Shown here in pieces: positions 53,098-60,589 of a stretch of DNA of 64,000 nt; within the stretch, counting starts at the first letter, position 1; each line of letters starts with the position of its first letter. The notes under the pieces were generated by a model, which ran no database searches, had not been told where the DNA came from, and was given only the letters and a program-made list of their open reading frames with translations. Both the position numbers and the translations under genes were made by a program. Source of the DNA: Sphingobium sp. HWE2-09. Its GTDB lineage: Bacteria > Pseudomonadota > Alphaproteobacteria > Sphingomonadales > Sphingomonadaceae. Location: NCBI RefSeq assembly GCF_035989265.1, contig NZ_JAYKZX010000003.1:2232001-2296000 (forward strand). The letters are read 5' to 3'.

Positions 53098-53595
53098 TTA
53101 ACGGCCCGGCGCAATGGTAATGCGCTGGCCCTGCCCGGTCTTGCCATCGCCCTGGTCGAGGCCGCGGATCAGCAGGCGATCCTGCGCGATGCCGTCCATG
53201 CGCAGCGCCCGGGCGACCGCGCCCAGCCGCGCGGCGGCCAGATCCCAGTCGTCGAAGCGCTGGCGGCCCCGGTCGGACCCGTCGCTGCGGATTTCCAGTC
53301 GGCCCGACTCCCGCGCGAAGCGGCGCGCGACGGCGGACAGTTGCGCGCGACCGGCTTCGCTGAACAGCGCGTCGCCGGGCACGAACAGGTCGGCGGCGCG
53401 CAATGTCACGCCCTGCCGCATGGCGCGTCCGCCAAATTGCTGGCTGACCTGCGAGAGCATGGCGTCGCGGCGCGATCCGCTGGCTTGCAGCAGCACGAAG
53501 AAGGCGAGGAGCAAAAGGAGCAGATCGGCGAAGCTGACCGCCCAGCGATTGCGCCGGGCGGCCGTGGCCGATGCCGTGGAGGGCAGCGCGGTCAT
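53098..53595 (-). CDS. Short MotB-like protein (second stator B candidate)
   Basis: A 165-aa protein. It has one N-terminal TM helix with the MotB plug/proton-Asp context (WAVSFADLLLLLLAFFVLLQ, Asp about residue 24) and a short OmpA-type peptidoglycan-binding region (DALFSEAGRAQLSAVARRFA, RLEIRSDGSD, FDDWDLAAARLGAVARAL). It is about half the length of canonical MotB. It overlaps the MotA-like gene by 4 bp (ATGA). A true MotB begins at 63791, so this would be a second, compact stator. Sequence alone does not prove motor function. Confidence 0.78.
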   Translation of the reverse strand: MTALPSTASATAARRNRWAVSFADLLLLLLAFFVLLQASGSRRDAMLSQVSQQFGGRAMRQGVTLRAADLFVPGDALFSEAGRAQLSAVARRFARESGRLEIRSDGSDRGRQRFDDWDLAAARLGAVARALRMDGIAQDRLLIRGLDQGDGKTGQGQRITIAPGR

Positions 53596-54260
53596 GCGAC
53601 TTCGCGGATAGCGGCGCGCCGCAGCGGCGCATTTTCGCGGCGGGCGATTGCCAACATCCGGTCCGCCACTTCACGCTGCCAGGCCAGTTCGCGCTCCGAC
53701 AGGTCGGCCAGGCGCGCGGCAATCGGCGCGGCGATGATGTTGGCGATGACGACGCCATAGAAGGTGGTGAGCAGCGCTAGCGCCATCGACGGGCCAAGCG
53801 CGGCAGGATCGTCCATCGCGGCGAACATGCCGACCAGGCCGATAATCGTGCCGGCCATGCCCAAGGCAGGCGCGGCGTCGGCGATGGAGAGCCAGACCTT
53901 GTGCACAGCGCCATGGCGCTGTGCGCGGTCGGCAAGCGCCTGAGCAGCCCATAATTCGAACATGTCGGCACGGTCGCTGTTGGCGAGCTTGCGCGCGGCT
54001 TCGGTCAGGAAGGGGTTGGCGGTCTTCACACGGTCGGTACAGGAGAGGCCACGCAATTGCGCGACCTGGTCGATCTTGAGCATCGCGGCGCGGGCGGCAT
54101 CGCGGTCGCGCGCCGGGTCGGCGGTCATCAGGGGATGCAGCGCCGCAAAGGCGCGGCCCAGCGATAGGACGCCGTTCTGAAACAGCGCCACCAGGGCGAT
54201 CCCGGCCAGCATCGCGGCCAGCGTCAGCGGATCGAACAAATGGCCGATAATCGCGATCAT
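53592..54260 (-). CDS. MotA-like protein (second stator A candidate)
   Basis: A 222-aa MotA/TolQ-family protein. Helices are at the N-terminus (FDPLTLAAMLAGIALVALFQ) and in the conserved C-terminal channel part: PALGMAGTIIGLVGMFAAMDDPAALGPSMALALLTTFYGVVIANIIAAPIAARL, matching the MotA PAFGIxGTxxGL...G..MAVALVTTFYG pattern. It lacks part of the first-helix pair and cytoplasmic domain length of typical MotA. It is coupled to a short MotB-like gene and is divergent from flgB. No FliA promoter is visible in front of it. Confidence 0.8.
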   Translation of the reverse strand: MIAIIGHLFDPLTLAAMLAGIALVALFQNGVLSLGRAFAALHPLMTADPARDRDAARAAMLKIDQVAQLRGLSCTDRVKTANPFLTEAARKLANSDRADMFELWAAQALADRAQRHGAVHKVWLSIADAAPALGMAGTIIGLVGMFAAMDDPAALGPSMALALLTTFYGVVIANIIAAPIAARLADLSERELAWQREVADRMLAIARRENAPLRRAAIREVA

Positions 54261-54312
54261 GAACGTCTATCCCCATCAATTCGTCCGACAACGGCAACGC
54301 CCTGCCGCCGAC

Positions 54313-54328
54313 CGGCAAAAATTTGCCG
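54313..54328. promoter_or_regulatory. Candidate activator operator upstream of flgB
   Basis: A palindrome, CGGCAAA-AA-TTTGCCG (54313-54328), with further CCGGCA and TTGCCG copies around it (54290-54340). It lies about 100-115 bp upstream of the expected flgB transcription start, a typical distance for a sigma-54 activator site. It shares half-sites with the activator gene's own upstream region. The gene lies between divergent flgB and the MotA-like gene. Confidence 0.55.
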
Positions 54329-54401
54329 CCCTTGCCGTCTGCCCCATCAAAAGCCCGGTTTTCCGCGATTGGCCGTGCTGCCGATGCGTCACCCACGCAA
54401 A

Positions 54402-54418
54402 TTGGCACGGCTCTTGCT
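54402..54418 (+). promoter_or_regulatory. Sigma-54 promoter of the flgB-flgC-flgD-flgE-flgF block
   Basis: TTGGCACGGCTCTTGCT, with -24 GG (54404-54405) and -12 GC (54416-54417) 12 bp apart. The expected start is about 54429, giving a 74-nt leader to ATG 54503. It is one of the two best sigma-54 matches here. Confidence 0.92.
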
Positions 54419-54502
54419 GATCTCAGGCTGGATCACCCGCAGGAGACGCCATCAGGGGTCAGAACGGCGGGGGACGCAAAACTTTTAGAGCGAATTTTGA
54501 CA

Positions 54503-54871
54503 ATGGCGGTGGAAGACACACTCTTCGGGATACATGGGAAGGCGCTGGCGCTGCGGTCGCAACGCCTGTCCCTGCTTGCGTCCAACATCGCCAACGCGTC
54601 CACGCCGGGCTACAAGGCGCGCGACATCGATTTCGAGGCGGCGCTGAAGGAAGCGACGACCCGGGCCGGGAGCAGCGCGACCGACGTGTCGCAGGCGGCC
54701 GACGATGCGATGGGCTATCGCGTGCCGTTGCAGCCCAGCCTGGACGGCAACACCGTCGAACTGAGCACCGAACAGACGCTGTTCGCGGAAAATGCGGTCA
54801 AATATCGCACCACCCTCTCCTTCCTTGAGGGTCGCATCAACACCATCAACCGTGCGCTGAAGGGTGAATGA
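54503..54871 (+). CDS. flgB: FlgB, proximal rod protein
   Basis: A 122-aa rod protein. The rod-hook motif is near the N-terminus (SLLASNIANASTPGYKARDIDFE). The C-terminus is NAVKYRTTLSFLEGRINTINRALKGE. There is no strong ribosome-binding site directly before ATG 54503; an open extension to 54323 overlaps the promoter and is not coding. It overlaps flgC by 4 bp. Confidence 0.95.
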   Translation: MAVEDTLFGIHGKALALRSQRLSLLASNIANASTPGYKARDIDFEAALKEATTRAGSSATDVSQAADDAMGYRVPLQPSLDGNTVELSTEQTLFAENAVKYRTTLSFLEGRINTINRALKGE

Positions 54872-55284
54872 GCATGAGCAATTCGTCCCCCATGAACGTC
54901 TTCGACATCGCCGGCCGCGCCATGAGCGCGCAGCTGGTGCGCCTGAACGCCACCGCGTCCAACATGGCGAACGCTGGCAACGTCACCGGTAGTGCTGCGG
55001 AAGCCTATCGCGCGATCAAGCCGGTGTTCGAGAGCGTGACCGATACGCCCGGCGTGTCGACGGTGAAGGTCAAGAATGTCGTCACCACCAGCGCCGAGCC
55101 GACCAAGCGGCATGACCCCAATCACCCGCTGGCCGATGCGAACGGGGATGTGTGGGAAGCGGCCGTGGACGGCAATGCCGAGCTGGTCGACATGATCGAG
55201 ACCGCCCGCATGTACCAGAATAATGTGCAGGTGCTCAACACCGCCAAATCCCTGATGCTCGAAACCATAAGGATCGGCAAATGA
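54868..55284 (+). CDS. flgC: FlgC, proximal rod protein
   Basis: A 138-aa rod protein. The FlgC N-terminus includes VRLNATASNMANAGNVTGSAAEAYRAIKPVFE; the C-terminus includes ELVDMIETARMYQNNVQVLNTAKSLMLETIRIGK, the conserved rod C-helix. It overlaps flgB by 4 bp and flgD by 4 bp (ATGA). Confidence 0.95.
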   Translation: MSMSNSSPMNVFDIAGRAMSAQLVRLNATASNMANAGNVTGSAAEAYRAIKPVFESVTDTPGVSTVKVKNVVTTSAEPTKRHDPNHPLADANGDVWEAAVDGNAELVDMIETARMYQNNVQVLNTAKSLMLETIRIGK

Positions 55285-55937
55285 CGACGAGTAGCGTCAC
55301 CGACAGCGCTGGCCTGTCGGTCTATAATCCCAAGGCGGTCGTCGGCACCGGCAGTTCGGAAATGGGCCAGTCCAGTTTCCTGACGCTGCTGACCGCGCAG
55401 ATGCAGTATCAAGATCCGTTCGAGCCGGTCGATAACGCCCAGATGGTGTCGCAGATGGCGACCATCACCAATTCGACCGGTATCGCGGAAATGAACCAGA
55501 CGCTCAAAGGTCTGGCGAGCGAGCTGACCGGCACAAGGTTGGGCGATGCGGCCAGCTGGATCGGCAAGTCGATGCTGGTCAAGAGCAATATCGCCGCGCC
55601 CGATGCGTCGGGCACCTATGCCGGTCAGGTCACCCTGCCCGCCGCCACCGACGGCGCGACCATCGATCTGGTCGATAGCAGCGGCAATGTGGTCAAGACC
55701 ATCGACATGGGATCGCAAGCCGCAGGCGACGTCACCTTCTATTGGGACGGCAAGAACGACACGGGCGAAACCGTTGCGACATCCGCCCTGCAGGTCAAGG
55801 TCAATGGCGCGACGCCGACCAAGGTCGCGACCTGGGCCACCATCGCCGCCGTCCAGTCACCCGCGGACGGTTCTTCCTCCAAACTCATCACCGCGCTGGG
55901 CAGCTACAGCCCGTCCGACGCGATCAGCCTGATGTAA
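55281..55937 (+). CDS. flgD: FlgD, hook-capping protein
   Basis: A 218-aa hook cap needed to polymerise FlgE. The FlgD N-terminal domain is QSSFLTLLTAQMQYQDPFEPVDNAQMVSQMATITNSTGIAEMNQTLKGL. The C-terminal part has the Ig-like strand region (VTFYWDGKNDTGETVATSALQVKV). It overlaps flgC by 4 bp and precedes flgE by 51 bp. Confidence 0.95.
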   Translation: MTTSSVTDSAGLSVYNPKAVVGTGSSEMGQSSFLTLLTAQMQYQDPFEPVDNAQMVSQMATITNSTGIAEMNQTLKGLASELTGTRLGDAASWIGKSMLVKSNIAAPDASGTYAGQVTLPAATDGATIDLVDSSGNVVKTIDMGSQAAGDVTFYWDGKNDTGETVATSALQVKVNGATPTKVATWATIAAVQSPADGSSSKLITALGSYSPSDAISLM

Positions 55938-55988
55938 TTCCGCCTTTTTCTTCAATCTTCCCATCCTTTTCACCCAAGGAGTAACGCC

Positions 55989-56828
55989 ATGTCCTTCTAT
56001 ATCTCCCTGTCGGGTCTGAAAGCATCGCAGACCGACCTTTCGACCATTTCCAACAACGTCGCCAACGTCAGCAGCACCGCGTTCAAGAAGAGCAAGGCGC
56101 AGTTCGGCGACATCTTCGCCGCTGCGCCGATGCAGACCACCAGCCAGGTCGCAGGCCAGGGCGTGCGCGTGCAGGGCGTCGCCCAGCAGTTTACGCAGGG
56201 CACACTGGAAACCACCGACAAGACGCTGGACCTGGCGATCACCGGCGAAGGCTATTTCACGGTCAAGGGCGAAGACGGCAATGTCAGCTACACCCGCAAC
56301 GGCGCCTTTGCGGTCGATGACAATCGCTTTGCCGTCGACACGACCGGCGCGCGCATCCAGGTGTTCGCCGTGGACGCGACGACCGGCGCAACGACGGTCG
56401 ATCCGAACACCGCCACCCCGGCAAACCTGGTCGACCTGCAGATCCCGACCAACAACGCGTCGGCCAACAACGCCCAGCTGACCAGCGTCGGCGTCGACAA
56501 GAAGGGTCTTGTTTCGGCGGTCTATGCCGATGGCAGCACCGTCTATCTGGGCCAAGTCGCGATGGCCGCCTTCAACAGCCAGGAAGGCCTGCGCCAGGAA
56601 GGCGACGCGCATTGGACATCGACCGTCGCCAGCGGATCGCCGATCCTGGGCACCGCCAATCAGGGCATGTTCGGTGCGGTCAACAGCGGCATGCTGGAAC
56701 GCTCCAACGTCGATATCACCGACGAACTGGTGAACCTGATCGCGGCGCAGCGCAATTTCCAGGCGAACAGCAAGGCGATCGAGGCGGCGAACACGCTGAC
56801 CACGACCATCGTCAACCTGCGCACCTAA
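55989..56828 (+). CDS. flgE: FlgE, flagellar hook protein (short)
   Basis: A 279-aa hook protein. N-terminus MSFYISLSGLKASQTDLSTISNNVANVSSTAFKKSKAQFGDIF. The middle contains GYFTVKGEDGNVSYTRNGAF. The C-terminus is ELVNLIAAQRNFQANSKAIEAANTLTTTIVNLRT, the typical rod-hook end. It is markedly shorter than E. coli FlgE (402 aa), with a minimal outer domain. AAGGAGTAA lies before ATG 55989, a strong ribosome-binding site for an abundant protein. Confidence 0.94.
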   Translation: MSFYISLSGLKASQTDLSTISNNVANVSSTAFKKSKAQFGDIFAAAPMQTTSQVAGQGVRVQGVAQQFTQGTLETTDKTLDLAITGEGYFTVKGEDGNVSYTRNGAFAVDDNRFAVDTTGARIQVFAVDATTGATTVDPNTATPANLVDLQIPTNNASANNAQLTSVGVDKKGLVSAVYADGSTVYLGQVAMAAFNSQEGLRQEGDAHWTSTVASGSPILGTANQGMFGAVNSGMLERSNVDITDELVNLIAAQRNFQANSKAIEAANTLTTTIVNLRT

Positions 56829-56856
56829 GATCAGGCACGGACAGAAGGTTTAGCCC

Positions 56857-57600
56857 ATGGATCGGCTCGTCAACACGGCACTGACCGCGATGCGCGGCGC
56901 GATGGCGCGGCAGACGGCGGTCGCGAACAACCTCGCGAACGTCAACACTGTCGGCTTTCGCGCCGAAATCGCCAATGCCGAAACGCGCTGGATCAAGGGC
57001 AGCACCTTCGACACCCGCGCCCAGGCGTCGGAACAGGTGATCGCGGCCGACATGGCGCAGGGCGCGGTCACCGAAACCGGCAATCCGCTGGACGTAGCGA
57101 TGAACGGCGACGCCTTGCTCGCCGTGCAGGGCGCCGACGGTAGCGAAGCCTATACGCGCCGCGGCGACCTCAAAGTCACCGACAGCGGCCTGCTGACCAC
57201 CGGCGACGGCCTGGCCGTGCTGGGCGAAGGCGGGCCGATCGTCCTGCCGCAGATGGACAGCGTGTCGATCGCCAAGGATGGCAGCATCTGGGGCGTGCCG
57301 CAGGGCGGCGACCCGGCCAATCCGCAGCAGGTGGACAAGCTGAAGCTGGTCAATGCGGCCGGTTCCAGCATCGCGAAGGGCACCGACGATCTGTTCCGCG
57401 AAGTCAATGGCGGCGCGCTGCCGTCCGATCCGCTGGCGACCGTCACGTCGGGTTCGGTCGAAGGATCGAACGTCAATGCAACGCAGGCGCTGGTCCAGAT
57501 GATCGAAGCCAGCCGCGCCTGGGAAACCCAGGTCAAGATGATCGATACCGCCAAGCAGATGGATGACGGCGGCGCGTCGCTGATGCGGCTCGATGGTTAA
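56857..57600 (+). CDS. flgF: FlgF, proximal rod protein
   Basis: A 247-aa rod protein. N-terminus MDRLVNTALTAMRGAMARQTAVANNLANVNTVGFRAEIANAE. Middle GDALLAVQGADGSEAYTRRGDLKVTDSG is shared with FlgG. C-terminus is VNATQALVQMIEASRAWETQVKMIDTAKQMDDGGASLMRLDG. It is 28 bp after flgE and followed by a sigma-54 promoter for flgG. Confidence 0.95.
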   Translation: MDRLVNTALTAMRGAMARQTAVANNLANVNTVGFRAEIANAETRWIKGSTFDTRAQASEQVIAADMAQGAVTETGNPLDVAMNGDALLAVQGADGSEAYTRRGDLKVTDSGLLTTGDGLAVLGEGGPIVLPQMDSVSIAKDGSIWGVPQGGDPANPQQVDKLKLVNAAGSSIAKGTDDLFREVNGGALPSDPLATVTSGSVEGSNVNATQALVQMIEASRAWETQVKMIDTAKQMDDGGASLMRLDG

Positions 57601-57602
57601 TT

Positions 57603-57619
57603 TTGGCACGCATCTTGCT
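57603..57619 (+). promoter_or_regulatory. Sigma-54 promoter of the flgG-flgH-flgI-flgJ-flgK-flgL block
   Basis: TTGGCACGCATCTTGCT with -24 GG (57605-57606) and -12 GC (57617-57618). The expected start is about 57630, 40 nt before ATG 57670. It lies in the 69-bp flgF-flgG gap and gives the distal rod and ring genes an extra start. Confidence 0.92.
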
Positions 57620-57669
57620 GTGACTGACGCATAAGCACCCTTCGGGGATGCGCCACGGAGAAATGAACG

Positions 57670-58458
57670 ATGAGCAACGCCGCCCTTCATGTCGCCCGCA
57701 CTGGCCTTGACGCGCAGAACACGAAGATGCGCGTCATCGCCAACAACCTGGCGAACGTCAACACGACCGGTTTCAAGAAGGACCGCGCCGATTTCGAGAC
57801 GCTGGCCTATCAGCAGATCGTCGCTGCGGGGTCCAATTCGGATAGCGAGAACAAGTTCGCCACCGGCCTCAATCTCGGCTCGGGCGTCGCGCTGCAGGGT
57901 ACGAGCAAGATCAATACCCAGGGCACGCTGAACCAGACCAACAACGTGCTGGACATGGCGGTCGAGGGATCGGGCTATTTCCAGGTGCAGCAGGCGGACG
58001 GTTCGACCGCCTATACCCGCGCGGGCAATTTCAGTGTCACCGCCGAAGGGACGATCGTCACCAGCGACGGCCTGCCGCTGATCCCGCAGATCACCGTGCC
58101 GCAGGGCGCGACGTCGGTCACGATCGGCAATGACGGCACCGTATCGGCGACATTGCAGGGCGAAAGCGAACCCAGCCAGTTGGGACAGATCGAACTGGCG
58201 AGCTTCATGAACCCGGCGGGCCTGATTTCGGCCGGCGGCAACCTGCTGACCGAAAGCGCCGCCAGCGGCACGCCGCAGGTCGGCGTCGCGGGGCTGGAAG
58301 GCCGCGGGGTCATCCGGTCTGGCTATCTGGAAACGTCGAACGTCAACATCGTGGAAGAGCTGGTCGACATGATCGAGACGCAGCGCGCCTATGAGGTCAA
58401 CAGCAAGATGATCAAGGCGACCGACGAGATGCTCCAGTACGTCAACCAGAATATCTGA
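57670..58458 (+). CDS. flgG: FlgG, distal rod protein
   Basis: A 262-aa distal rod protein, the normal length. N-terminus MSNAALHVARTGLDAQNTKMRVIANNLANVNTTGFKKDRADFETL. The middle includes VEGSGYFQVQQADGSTAYTRAGNFSV. The C-terminus is SNVNIVEELVDMIETQRAYEVNSKMIKATDEMLQYVNQNI. It is followed by flgH after 6 bp. Confidence 0.96.
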   Translation: MSNAALHVARTGLDAQNTKMRVIANNLANVNTTGFKKDRADFETLAYQQIVAAGSNSDSENKFATGLNLGSGVALQGTSKINTQGTLNQTNNVLDMAVEGSGYFQVQQADGSTAYTRAGNFSVTAEGTIVTSDGLPLIPQITVPQGATSVTIGNDGTVSATLQGESEPSQLGQIELASFMNPAGLISAGGNLLTESAASGTPQVGVAGLEGRGVIRSGYLETSNVNIVEELVDMIETQRAYEVNSKMIKATDEMLQYVNQNI

Positions 58459-58464
58459 GTTTAG

Positions 58465-59151
58465 ATGATGCGCCCCACCCTTGCCACCATGACCGCCGTC
58501 GCGCTGATCGCGCTGGCCGCTTCGCCGCTCGACGCCGCCAAGCAGAAGAAGCGCGACATCGAGCGCGATTTCTATGCGCCGACCGTGATCGCACAGCCGG
58601 TCGCCCCGCAGGCGAACGGATCGATCTTCCAGACCTCCGTCGGCTATACGCCGCTGACCAGCGGCGCGCGCGCCACCAGCGTGGGCGACATCATCACCAT
58701 CGTGCTGGTCGAACGGACGCAGGCGAGCAAGACCACGAGCGCGGACACGGCGCGCAACGGATCGGTCGGCATCACGCCGCCGAGCACCGGCATCCTGTCC
58801 AAGCTGTTTTCTGCCAGCGACGTATCGGCCGGCGGCCAGAACAGCTTCACCGGCAAGGGCAATGCCAGCCAGTCCAACGCGCTGAGCGGCGAGATCACCG
58901 TCACGATCGCGGCGGCCTACCCCAACGGCACGATGCTGGTGAAGGGGGAAAAGGCGCTGACGCTCAATCGCGGCGACGAATATATCCAGATCAGCGGCCT
59001 CGTCCGCCAAGCCGATATCGCGCCCGACAATCGCATCGCATCGACCCGCGTCGCCGACGCCAAGATCATCTACAAGGGGAAGGGCGAAATCGCCAATGCC
59101 AGCCGACAGGGCTGGTTGCAGCGCTTCTTCTCCGCGGTCAGTCCTTTCTGA
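58465..59151 (+). CDS. flgH: FlgH, L-ring protein without a lipobox
   Basis: A 228-aa L-ring protein. The domain is intact: TPLTSGARATSVGDIITIVLVERTQASKTTSADT, GNASQSNALSGEITVTIAAAYPNGTMLVKGEKALTLNRGDEYIQISGLVRQADIAPDNRIASTRVADAKIIYKGKGEIA. FlgH is normally a lipoprotein, but this signal (VALIALAASPLDAAK) has no Cys, and the whole protein contains none. A TAG immediately upstream of ATG 58465 excludes a longer form. It is probably Sec-cleaved at DAA and held in the outer membrane by the ring itself. Confidence 0.93.
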   Translation: MMRPTLATMTAVALIALAASPLDAAKQKKRDIERDFYAPTVIAQPVAPQANGSIFQTSVGYTPLTSGARATSVGDIITIVLVERTQASKTTSADTARNGSVGITPPSTGILSKLFSASDVSAGGQNSFTGKGNASQSNALSGEITVTIAAAYPNGTMLVKGEKALTLNRGDEYIQISGLVRQADIAPDNRIASTRVADAKIIYKGKGEIANASRQGWLQRFFSAVSPF

Positions 59152-59168
59152 TGGAAAGCGGAAAATCC

Positions 59169-60266
59169 ATGCGCCGTCTGTTTCGCCTGCTCCTGCCGCT
59201 GTTCGCGGTGCTGGCCGTTCCGGCGCACGCCGAACGGGTCAAGGATCTGGGCACGTTCCAGGGGGTTCGTCCCAACCAGCTGACCGGATATGGTATCGTC
59301 GTGGGCCTGGCGGGTACGGGCGACGACAGCATCGAATATGCGACGCAGGGCATGAAGGGCGTGGTGTCGCGCTTTGGCCTGACCCTGCCGCAGGGCGTCA
59401 ATCCGGCGCTCAAAAATGCGGCGGCGGTGCTGGTCACCGCCGACCTGCCCGCCTTCGCCAAGCCCGGCCAGCGACTGGACGTGACCGTGTCGGCGCTGGG
59501 CAAGGCCAAGTCGCTGCGCGGCGGCACGCTGATCCTGACGCCGCTGCGCGGTGCGGATAACGAGATTTACGGCATGGCGCAGGGCAATCTGGCCGTCGGC
59601 GGCCTGGGCGTATCCGGCGCGGACGGCAGCCAGGTGTCGGTCAACATTCCGTCGGCCGGACGCATTCCGGGCGGCGCGACGGTGGAACGCGCGGTCGCGA
59701 CCGGGTTCGACACCGCGCCGACGCTGACATTCAACCTCGCCGAAGCGGACCTGACCACGGCTTTGCGTGTCGCAGACGGCATCAACAGCGCCTTTGGCGA
59801 TCGCCGCGCCCACGCGATGGACGCCGTATCGATCGCGATCGACGCCCTGCCCGGCGCGCAGGACCGCATCATGATGATGGGAATGATCGAGAATATCGAG
59901 ATTTCGCCCGCCGACGCGCCGGCCAAGGTGATCGTCAACGCCCGCACCGGCACGGTCGTGATCAACGGCGCGGTGAAGATCCATCCGGCCGCCGTCGCGC
60001 ATGGCAAATTGACCGTGAGTGTCAACGAAAGCCCGCGCGTCGTGCAGCCTGCACCCTTCAGCCAGGGCCAGACCTCGACCGAGCAATCGACCAGCATCAG
60101 CATCGACGAGCAGAAGAAACCGATGATTAATTTTAAAGGTGGAGCCTCGCTGGCCGATATAGTCAAGGCGGTCAATGCGATCGGGGCATCCCCGGCTGAC
60201 ATGGTCGCGATCCTCGAAGCCTTGAAACAGGCGGGCGCGATGAAAGCCGAACTGGTGGTGCTGTGA
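59169..60266 (+). CDS. flgI: FlgI, P-ring protein
   Basis: A 365-aa periplasmic P-ring protein with a cleavable signal (LFRLLLPLFAVLAVPAHA). Motifs are KDLGTFQGVRPNQLTGYGIVVGLAGTGDD and NPALKNAAAVLVTADLPAF near the N-terminus, and ASLADIVKAVNAIGASPADMVAILEALKQAGAMKAELVVL at the end. I start at ATG 59169, which gives the family length and a clean signal; ATG 59151 is in frame and overlaps the flgH stop. Confidence 0.95.
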   Translation: MRRLFRLLLPLFAVLAVPAHAERVKDLGTFQGVRPNQLTGYGIVVGLAGTGDDSIEYATQGMKGVVSRFGLTLPQGVNPALKNAAAVLVTADLPAFAKPGQRLDVTVSALGKAKSLRGGTLILTPLRGADNEIYGMAQGNLAVGGLGVSGADGSQVSVNIPSAGRIPGGATVERAVATGFDTAPTLTFNLAEADLTTALRVADGINSAFGDRRAHAMDAVSIAIDALPGAQDRIMMMGMIENIEISPADAPAKVIVNARTGTVVINGAVKIHPAAVAHGKLTVSVNESPRVVQPAPFSQGQTSTEQSTSISIDEQKKPMINFKGGASLADIVKAVNAIGASPADMVAILEALKQAGAMKAELVVL

Positions 60267-60589
60267 TGCAGGTAACGACGACACAATCCCCCACCACGGC
60301 CAGCGCCGGACAGTCGAACAAGGCGTCGCTGCAAAAGGTGGCGCAGCAGTTCGAGGCGGTATTCCTGCGCCAGATGATCGGCGCGATGCGCTCTGCCAGT
60401 CTGGCGGAGGGCATTGACAATTCGGCGGCCACCCAGCAGTTTCGCGACATGGCCGATTCCCGCACCGCCGACGCGATGGCGAGCAAGGGCGCGATGGGCA
60501 TCGCCGAACTGCTGCTGAAGCAATTTGGCGACCGGGTGAGCGATACGCCGCCTGCCGCTGATGCCACGGCCAAGGCGCCGACCCAGTGA
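60266..60589 (+). CDS. flgJ: FlgJ rod-binding domain protein (no muramidase)
   Basis: A 107-aa protein matching only the N-terminal rod-scaffold half of enterobacterial FlgJ (313 aa): SLQKVAQQFEAVFLRQMIGAMRSA and QQFRDMADSRTADAMASKGAMGIAELLLKQF. The glucosaminidase half is missing; a separate transglycosylase gene is in the flhA operon. The start ATG 60266 overlaps the flgI stop (TGATG); a GTG at 60263 is an alternative. It overlaps flgK by 4 bp. Confidence 0.93.
   Translation: MQVTTTQSPTTASAGQSNKASLQKVAQQFEAVFLRQMIGAMRSASLAEGIDNSAATQQFRDMADSRTADAMASKGAMGIAELLLKQFGDRVSDTPPAADATAKAPTQ

Noticed and set aside
54361..54390. Second sigma-54-like TTGGCCGTGCTGCC just before the flgB promoter
   Set aside because: It lacks the -24 CAC and the TTGC -12 at proper spacing; the element at 54402 is far better.
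56812..59010. 732-codon minus-strand frame opposite flgF, flgG and flgH
   Set aside because: The rod and ring genes on plus have full family motifs; the minus frame is a shadow.
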